Positions 56,373 through 64,000 of a stretch of 64,000 bases of DNA are shown here, in pieces; positions within the stretch are counted from its first letter, which is position 1; every line of letters begins with the position of its first letter. A program made the position numbers and the translations under genes. The notes beneath the pieces are model-generated. The model saw only the letters and a list, made by a program, of their open reading frames with translations, searched no databases and was not told the origin of the DNA. Source of the DNA: Polytrichum commune (lineage: Eukaryota; Streptophyta; Polytrichopsida; Polytrichales; Polytrichaceae); the NCBI GenBank assembly GCA_950295325.1, contig OX485804.1, positions 29,140,001-29,204,000 of the forward strand, given 5' to 3'.

Positions 56373-58039
56373 CCTCCTTGTTGTTGCTGCCTCAATAGTA
56401 AGATGCGTAGGACCAGTTGAAGTACTAACCTGTCTAATAAGTATCACAGTGCATGTATCAACCTATGAAGCTCAATTTTCATTGGCTATGCCGTGCCCTC
56501 TTGGCACACAAAGACCTAGGGATGGTCTCTCATGCCCCGATCGCACCAAAATTTTCCGTCCGGTTCCAGTCGTGAAATTGTTGGGGATTATGTTGAGAAA
56601 TAGATGTCAGCCCACCACTTTTCTCACTATTCCAGCTGGAGATGTCGACGGACGGTGTCAGAACTGGCTGGTTTGATCAATCCTTCAGGGTTCAGGGGTT
56701 GTTTTACATCATGAACCGTGACATCGTCCGTTGCTCCTCTAAAATATGTGGATGGGTTGTTCACCTCGTCCCAATATTACTTCAGTTTACGACAAGGGGA
56801 AGGGGAAAAATGTAAGAGCGATCATGGAACTTGAGGTCCCTAAAAGGCTTGTTTTTTAAAGCCTACATTAACCACTGTCGTGGTCCAACGGTGTAACAAA
56901 CCTCCCACGGGTTTGTCACCAACTTTCACGATAATAATTATCAATCAAAATGATGAGTTGGAGATCTCGGTTTATTTCCTTTGTGACGTTTAATTACAAT
57001 CATAGACCAATTAGATCTCGGTCTAAGCTCAACCACCCGACCATAGAAGAGAGACCAAAAAAAAAAAACCCCTCTCCTCCCCCGAACTCCTTTTATGCCA
57101 AAGGCGCTCATTTACTTTCTAGATGAATAGCATACTTTCTTATAGTAAAAGTATCTTTTACTGTTCATAGCTCTACCTTTTGTTCTTCTAGAACCTTCAT
57201 TCATCTTTTAATTCAATCACATTCTTCCAGTTGGAATCGTCTAATTCCAATTTGATTCATCAATCCCTTCTTCTAGTTGGAACTATCTAATTCCAACTTG
57301 ATTCATCCATTCATTCTTCTAGTTAGAATTGTCTAATTCCAACGCATCTCATTAAGAGTTGTCTAACTCATGTGCACATGTTTTCAATCTAGAATGGTCT
57401 AATTCGAATGCACTAAATGTGCAATTGTCTAGCTCCAGTGCACATATTGTCAATTTGGAGTTGTCTAGCTCCAATTCATCCATCTTCGACTGGGAGTTGT
57501 CTTGCTCCCACCATCCTCTACTTACACATTGGCACATGTGGTTAGAATATTCAATCATCCATCAATATTTCTAATTACATTACAAACGGGGTTGTTGCAG
57601 TGGGAAGACAAGAAAAAAAGAAAAAAACTATCACGCTACAAATTTCACAAGATCATGGCAAAGAAATGTCATTTTTTAATCTCCATCCTTTTTGCCAAAC
57701 ATTTCTATAGTAACAGGCGAAGAAGGTTCAGTTCACACCTAGTCAAGGACCCAAAGGCTTTTAAAATGCACTTTTTAGAAAATGCCCTCTGACATGGGAC
57801 CACTTCATGGTCCGTGATGTAAACAACCTGTGAATTGGGCCAAACAAAGATTGACAACCCAATGAACCCACCAAAACCGGTCACATATGGTGTTTGTAAC
57901 TCACTCTTCAAGTGTAATCCAGTTTGGAAGTGGTTGTTGATTGCAAAGTGGTCTCTAAAATGAATAAAAGTTTGATCTTGCTTGGATCACCAATGAGAAG
58001 TGCCCATGTGTACAAGATAACGATAAGGCATAGCACTCT
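56373..58039. other. Spacer with hairpin minisatellite
   Basis: No supported gene. Contains the repeat array at about 57225-57510. Confidence 0.55.
57225..57510. repeat. Degenerate tandem array of small palindromic units
   Basis: At least seven imperfect units of about 35-45 bp are centred on GTTGGAATNGTCTAATTCCAA-type words (near 57230, 57275, 57330 and onwards: AGTTGTCTAACTC, GGTCTAATTC, TTGTCTAGCTCCA, GAGTTGTCTAGCTCCA, GAGTTGTCTTGCTCC). Each unit can fold into a small hairpin, with paired changes (GAAT/ATTC against GAGC/GCTC-like). Confidence 0.7.
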
Positions 58040-58300
58040 TGCAATTACACTAAATATGATATTTAGTGTTATATGGTAATTAATGTCATCATGGTAACTT
58101 TTCGAATGACACTTCTTATGAATAAGTGAACAAATATTGGCATGGATGATGGCCATCCATTGACCAAAATCCTACCTACTCTTGTCAACAACTTGCAATG
58201 AAATTTTGTTATGGATGATTGAAATCTGGATGAAAAATCACGTGGTGAGTGACAACAATTGCAACACTGTAAATATATAATCCCCCCAAAAAATTACAAG
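58040..58300 (+). repeat. Dispersed repeat, partner of 1-300
   Basis: See the partner entry. The palindrome ACACTAAATATGATATTTAG lies at its left edge (58048). Confidence 0.6.
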
Positions 58301-61005
58301 TATTAATGCTTAACCCCTAACTCAAGACAAGGGGTATACTCGACATCAAATATGTGTTATATAGTGTGGCTTGATTGGCTAACGCGGAGTTGATGTATAG
58401 ATAGTGGTTGTCAAGGGTGTTTCTTATCGGACTACATTTATAAGATTGAAATGAATAGAACTATATGCTAATTGAAGAAAAATAAAGTTTGCACATTTCA
58501 AAAATGGTATTAAATCTATATACCAACAAACTCGGATGAAATGTGCTGTGATTGGTTGATGTCATGGGATCCTATCAAATGACGGAGAATGGCAAGAAAT
58601 ATAGAGTCAATAACATATGTGTTTGTTTGTTTACATAAACTCTAGTATTGAATCCGTTTCTAGCACAACCTATTAAAAGAAGAAGTGAAAATGAAGTCGT
58701 AAGTTATGATGGTGATTATATACATGTACATGGTATTTATTTGAGTCCATACCATTTATACGAGCTCAATTGTCCCTTTTATACATGTGTCCAAAACGGA
58801 CTTATTCATATGATAAATGGGTTAATGTCGTATGGGGGTGCATTTGAATTTTTTAGGTAAATTTATGTAATATCATTAAGTAATTGTAAACCCCTCCATG
58901 TGACATCTTGAGACTCATATTGGGCCTCTTGAATGTCTAAGCCTTAAGAAAGTTCGCAAAAGCTCTAGCACGACTATCAAGTGTTGTTTGGGTAACAAAG
59001 CCAATTTCCACGTTGAATTGAATCTCGATGACCCAATGTTGTGGGTGATCCAAACAACGCTCCATGGCAGTTCAAGTCAATAGAGTGATCGTCTTGAAGT
59101 TTGCTATATGGTTCAACACATACAAGGTACTATTGATTCAAAGCATATTGCTACATGCCACTCCCACATTTGTGAAGTTTGTTGAATAATCACAGGGAGC
59201 ACAATTTAACATGTCTCAATGGTTTTAATGTTTGAACAATTCGAAAATGAGATTCACGTTTTCAAACGATCGGACATTGCTTAAAAACATGCTTACTTTA
59301 GGAGGGTTTTTTTTCACTTATATAACTATTGAAAGAATGTCAATATTCAAAAGCATGATTGTATTATGATTCGCTTGCATCTTGAGAAATATGTTGGTAG
59401 AACTCAATCACTCGAAGGTTGAGTTATGCATCCAACTGAGATTATTCCCAATGAAAGAGAACAAACTCTCACACTTAAATGTTGTTATGGTCATAGTAGG
59501 TAAACACCTACCATATTGAATATTGACATTAATATTGGAATGTAGCATCATAATAAAACCTCGTATACCTTACAATTCACCTCATCAACATATGACCCAC
59601 ATACCTTAGGTGTTTCATTGATGCAACACAAGTTTTTGTTGTGTAAGCCTAGTTAGTAATTAACACAAATAACATACCTTCGGTAGTTTGGAAGAGGATT
59701 TGCCTATCACTTAACTCCGAAAGCTCTTCGACGGTTGAAAGGGCAACTCGGGTCACTCTAACTTAGACCATGGAAGATTACACCGCAACTAGGTGTCGAG
59801 CCCGAGAACAAGGACACGTAAGAGGAGGTGTGTGTCTTCATGTTACGGTTTTTAGTGCTAATTAACTCGTCTTCACTCAAGAGCACACTTTGGGGCCATG
59901 GGATTGGATGGTCAAAAGTATATTTGGGGTTTCGGTCTTAGATCCCTACTACTAGGAGAGATTCTCTTAGTTCCTACTGCAACGACCATTGGAACAAAAA
60001 CACCACACTAATTACCCCATTTAGAGAGGATTGGCTAATAGCGCGTGTGTGAAATCAGTGCAAGGGGTATTGAATTTCTTTACGCTATGAAGTTAGTGTT
60101 AATAAAAGATCTAGGGTTTGCACAAAGTACAAGTGTTTTCGCTATTTTTGTCAAGTTTTGACAAGTAGCATATTTAACATATCATTTCATAACGTCTGAA
60201 GTTGTTGTTGTTGTTGTTGTTGCATCATTGAGAATGATTCTTAGACCTTGAGCTTCAAAGCAATTTAGAGCACTCACCAATTTTATTGAAAGATATGGTA
60301 AATGAGCATATATTCATGAATTTGGTATCACTTAGTAAAAACCAATCAACCCTCACTAAGTATGAGACTTGGCAAAATAGTGTGTGTTTTGGGAATTAAT
60401 ACCACTCGCACTAATTGAGATAATCAATGTAGTATTCACATAAGCAACACTTTGGATTTGGGGAACCTTTGGACTGGTATATCTCAAGCTTCTAAAGTTG
60501 CTTGGGTTTAGGTCCCATGGCCATGATGGGTGCAGGAGGAGCTAAGGTAGACGGATCTCGTTTGATAGCTTTTGTTGTTGTTTGCTACCTTGCATTACTA
60601 CTCCAAGTGTGCGACATTGAAAGTTATGTACGTCTACAATTGTATATGAAGAAGCCATGATCAATCCCATTATTTCTTTTTGGAGTTGATCCTAAATTGC
60701 TATGAATTATCAAAACTCATAGACAATGAACTATAGAGTCACACAAGTCTCCTCAATTATGTTGACTTACTAAATTTACAATGAAAAATAAACTATGAAC
60801 ACGTAGTCCAATCTCTTTTGAACACATGTATTTTCGGTGTTTGTTCTTAGATATGTGCCTAACCATACACCACTCAAACATAGGTGTCCCCAATTAAGAC
60901 AAGCAACTGAATAAGGAATGCTTACCTTATATCTTCTTACAAGCTCCAACGAGAGGCAAATGGAAAGCTAAGTTCTTCTAGACGCTTGATCTAAGATGGA
61001 GCTCA
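58301..61005. other. Gene-poor spacer with dispersed repeats
   Basis: Includes a (GTT)n run at about 60201-60222 and a repeat at 60250-60440 shared with 22120-22290. No gene is recognised. Confidence 0.6.
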
Positions 61006-61495
61006 AAGCCACTTCACACATGAGACTGAGAGCCCGTGACCATTACACTTCAAGCACTCTCATTGGTGGAAAAGGCGGAGCTGGTCCAAGTTCGCTTCAC
61101 ACTATGCTTGAGGGACCAACAAAGTATGTGAATGCAAGATGGACGTAAAGTCTACATGCATTCCTACATGACATCGAATGGATCATGTTTCATGGTCACT
61201 TGGATTATTTTCATAAACCACCTCCTGGACGTAGGCCTAACACAAAACCATTGGGAGACCATGACACTCCGAACGCTCACAACCGTTGATTTATTCTATT
61301 TTATCATGTGTGAGTAGAGATTCATTGAAATATCATTTGGTTGAGGGCTTGGTCACATATGACTTCACACTACACTTGAGGGTCCGTGACCACACTACAT
61401 GATTTTTGAGGTGCCTTGGGACGGACTTCGGACTTTTTCTTTTGGGCTTCCACAATTTCATGGTCACGGCTCTTGGCTCGTGTGTGAAGTGGCCC
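61006..61495 (+). mobile_element. PIF/Harbinger-type MITE, copy 2 (490 bp, TSD TCA)
   Basis: Inverse-oriented relative of 32458-32957 across its whole length, with matching inner blocks such as CACTCTCATTGG and TGAATGCAAGATGGA. The ends are GCCACTTCACACATGAG and the inverse GAAGTGGCCC. TCA flanks both sides (61003-61005 and 61496-61498). Confidence 0.7.
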
Positions 61496-61498
61496 TCA

Positions 61499-64000
61499 GT
61501 CTTGGCTGGACGAGAAGACGTGGCCAAAGGCAGCCAAGTTTTTTTTTTTATCACGTTTTATTTGGCCATTCCAACAATGGTAACTTAGGACACACGTGAA
61601 GAAAATGAACTACCTCAACATGGAGTGTAGCATGCTAAACTTAATTTTTACCCTTCCAAAGGCATTACTCCCTATATTTAGCCACACTATTTCAGGTAAA
61701 ATAGTGTGGGCCACACTATAAACCAGGTAACCGACACTACAATCATTGGGGACGTTTTCTGGTGGATGCATATGGTATTCCAACTCATAATATATAATAT
61801 CGAGGGTCTATGTTGCAAGTTACAATTTTTCTATTGAATGGGAAATAATGTGTGTTTGAGAGACTTCCGACAAAGTGGGATGCAATCCAGATGTGGAGAG
61901 ATTGATACAAAAACAATTCCCTCAAGCATAAGGTTTCAGATCGTTTTAATGCATGACAATGTTTGTTATGGGTCACACTACAGTGTTGTGCATGGTAAGC
62001 CACACTAGAAAGAAGAAAGATGAATAAGATGTTGCCACTAGCGTAAACTATGGTGTTGCTTCATTTTCAAGTTGGTCTAGATTTATATGGAATCCTGAAA
62101 CATGCATTTCGAGAATTGGATGGCCCCTGGCGACTACTACCTTCCTTCGAAGGTGAATATTTTGATTGGGTGTGGACGAGTTGGCCAACACCTTTCTCCC
62201 TCAGAGACCCTGAGTTCCCACATGGTTGGCTGAAAATATCCAATTCACCAAGGTGGAAAGTAACATATCAAGTATGCTCGTGGTGTCTACCATCGACAAT
62301 ATAGTTAACTTCAACAATTTTTATTGATTTTGTATGAGTTTATGCAACTTAGATTAATGTTAACATGCATTTATTTCCAACTTACAATCATGGGGAGGTC
62401 AATATTAATTTTTTTTTATTACACCACATGAGAAAAAAATAAAGGTTATTTTTTAAATTCAAGAGAGAAAAAATATACATATTTTGGAATTATTGTAGCT
62501 TGGATGAAATGACCCTACAATATGATGTCTAAAATAAAGTAGGTGGAAAATATAGGTAGTATTTAATTCTTGTTAACATAGTAGGGTTTGCTCTATTTGG
62601 AGGAATGAAAAAGTTATGCGAGGTTTAATGAATGTATTTGGATTGGATGAGAAGTTGCCTTAATTGACTAAAAGTCATCGAATTTAGATTTTGGAAAGCT
62701 TGGGGTGGTCACAAAGAGTTTATAGATAGTGTTGGATTGTTTCAAGATAGTGTTGCAATCGGTAGCATTCAATTTTATTTGCACGTATTGTTGTCATTTT
62801 GTTATGGGTTAAAGTTAAATTCATGTCAAATTTCCAATATATTTGATAAATGATACTATTTACAAACAAAATAAAGTCCATGGACTAAATTCATGATGTA
62901 CACTATATTTACCTATATGTCCTTGAAAAATACCTCAAAGTATCATATTTTCTACTAATAGGATGCCAATTATTCAATAAATATAGATAAATATTCCATC
63001 TTTAATTAATCTCCAACCCCACGCGGTTTACAGAAGTACATAGCTTGTCATCTCCTTGGACTTACAAACCTTTAGCATGAATACTTCAATTCACAAGGAT
63101 AACTTCCCTCCGATGATGAATTTGACTTTAGTGATGGCCGTTGAGTGTTTATGTGCTCAACATTATGCGTTGCATGCTTGAGTTTGAATCCACTTTGAAA
63201 AGCTCGTGTGATTAGATAATCAACACATGAATTGGATCACTTTGAGTATCCAAACTCACCAAAACGTTGATAATAGATGCCACAACCTTAAACATATTTG
63301 AAAAGATCCCCATAAAAACAAAACAAAACAATACATAGCTTGACCCGGGCTTTTGTGGGTCCAATATCTTCTCACAATTATTCTCAAATCACTTGGAGAC
63401 ATGTCAAAGTATTATATATTTAGTGCAAAATGTCAAGAAGCTTCATGGTATCCAATGACCATTATGTAGCCCCCCTTCACGATCATCACCAACCAATGTA
63501 GGTGTCCCAACAATTTGCAATTGTTGATGTAACAAACACGTATATTTGTCGGTACCCCAATACTCGATCACTCAAAGAACACGATTCACCCATGCATTCA
63601 TCTTGGGGTAGGAGCTTCGTTTTTAAAAATCATAATCATAAATCCTTGATTACGTTATTAAGAAATAATCTTACTTAAGATTACAATGGTTACAAAGCTT
63701 GCCCTAGTGTAGTAGGAACGATTTTGTGTGGGTGGAAAATCATTGTTATTGTCTTGTCAAGGTGGAAATATTGTGGGCCCAAGACCTAGAACCTCCCCTA
63801 AGCCTTCTTCAAGACTTCTGACCAACACTTCAATTAACCCTAAGTGGCCTACAATGATTCAAGACTAGAGATTTTGGCGTGGGTTGAACATGAATGTGAT
63901 CCATATCCATTTTCATTATGAGAATTACTGCAATGTAGTGTAGTGTACAGTAACCTCCCGCTTAAGTACGCAACTTGAACATGCGCAGTTCAAGTTGCGT
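61499..64000. other. Gene-poor spacer
   Basis: AT-rich. An 84-codon ORF at 62050-62304 has no recognised family. No RNA gene or clear element boundary. Confidence 0.55.

Noticed and set aside
62050-62304. 84-codon ORF rich in Trp, Pro and Phe
   Set aside because: Looks protein-like in composition but no family or splice partner could be found.

Overview
This window is nuclear DNA of a land plant. The evidence is spliced genes with GT-AG introns, several plant-type gene families (a Mn-type MTP transporter, a GT92 galactan synthase, an SCD2-like coiled-coil protein, a METTL16/FIO1-type methyltransferase, a DUF3223 EMB514/DOMINO1-type protein, PIG-Y), a tRNA-Glu(CTC), plant telomere-type repeats and many plant-style transposable elements. 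The low gene density, AT-rich repeat-filled spacers and single long introns would fit a bryophyte, lycophyte or fern, but the species cannot be fixed from sequence alone.

Layout. 1-5590: AT-rich repeat DNA without a supportable gene. 7114-10112 (+): unrecognised spliced gene built from duplicated exon segments. 12691-15192: three transposon relics. 15193-17256: GC-rich promoter/leader with tandem repeats, then the MTP gene (17257-19763, +). 20221-24985: foldback element, repeats and a 327-bp tandem duplication, then the GALS-like gene (25080-28846, +), whose 2.2-kb intron holds two hairpins and a MITE. 28847-41317: transposon graveyard (pogo/Tigger relic with a Stowaway-like insertion, Harbinger-type MITE, CACTA-like insertion, Ty1/copia relic split by a hAT-like element, and two nearly identical 1.57-kb direct repeats). 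42241-52000: gene-rich core with PIG-Y, SCD2-like, tRNA-Glu and METTL16, all on + except the tRNA. 53743-56149 (-): EMB514/DOMINO1-like gene, convergent with METTL16. 56373-64000: repeat DNA with a MITE.

The recurrent oddity of the window is local tandem duplication across exon/intron boundaries. METTL16 exon 1 with its splice donor is followed by three degenerate copies in intron 1. The exon-3 donor of the same gene is copied once in intron 3. The end of EMB514 exon 1 with its donor is copied in its intron, with a stop codon. The unknown gene has duplicated coding segments. MTP and GALS carry tandem duplications just upstream of their start codons. The intact copy is always the one that continues the reading frame.

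Functionally the genes are housekeeping-like and unrelated: metal transport, pectin galactan synthesis, GPI-anchor synthesis, membrane traffic, RNA m6A methylation and a nucleolar RGG protein. Spliced models were built by hand from phase-compatible GT-AG junctions and family similarity; no alignment or transcript evidence was available.
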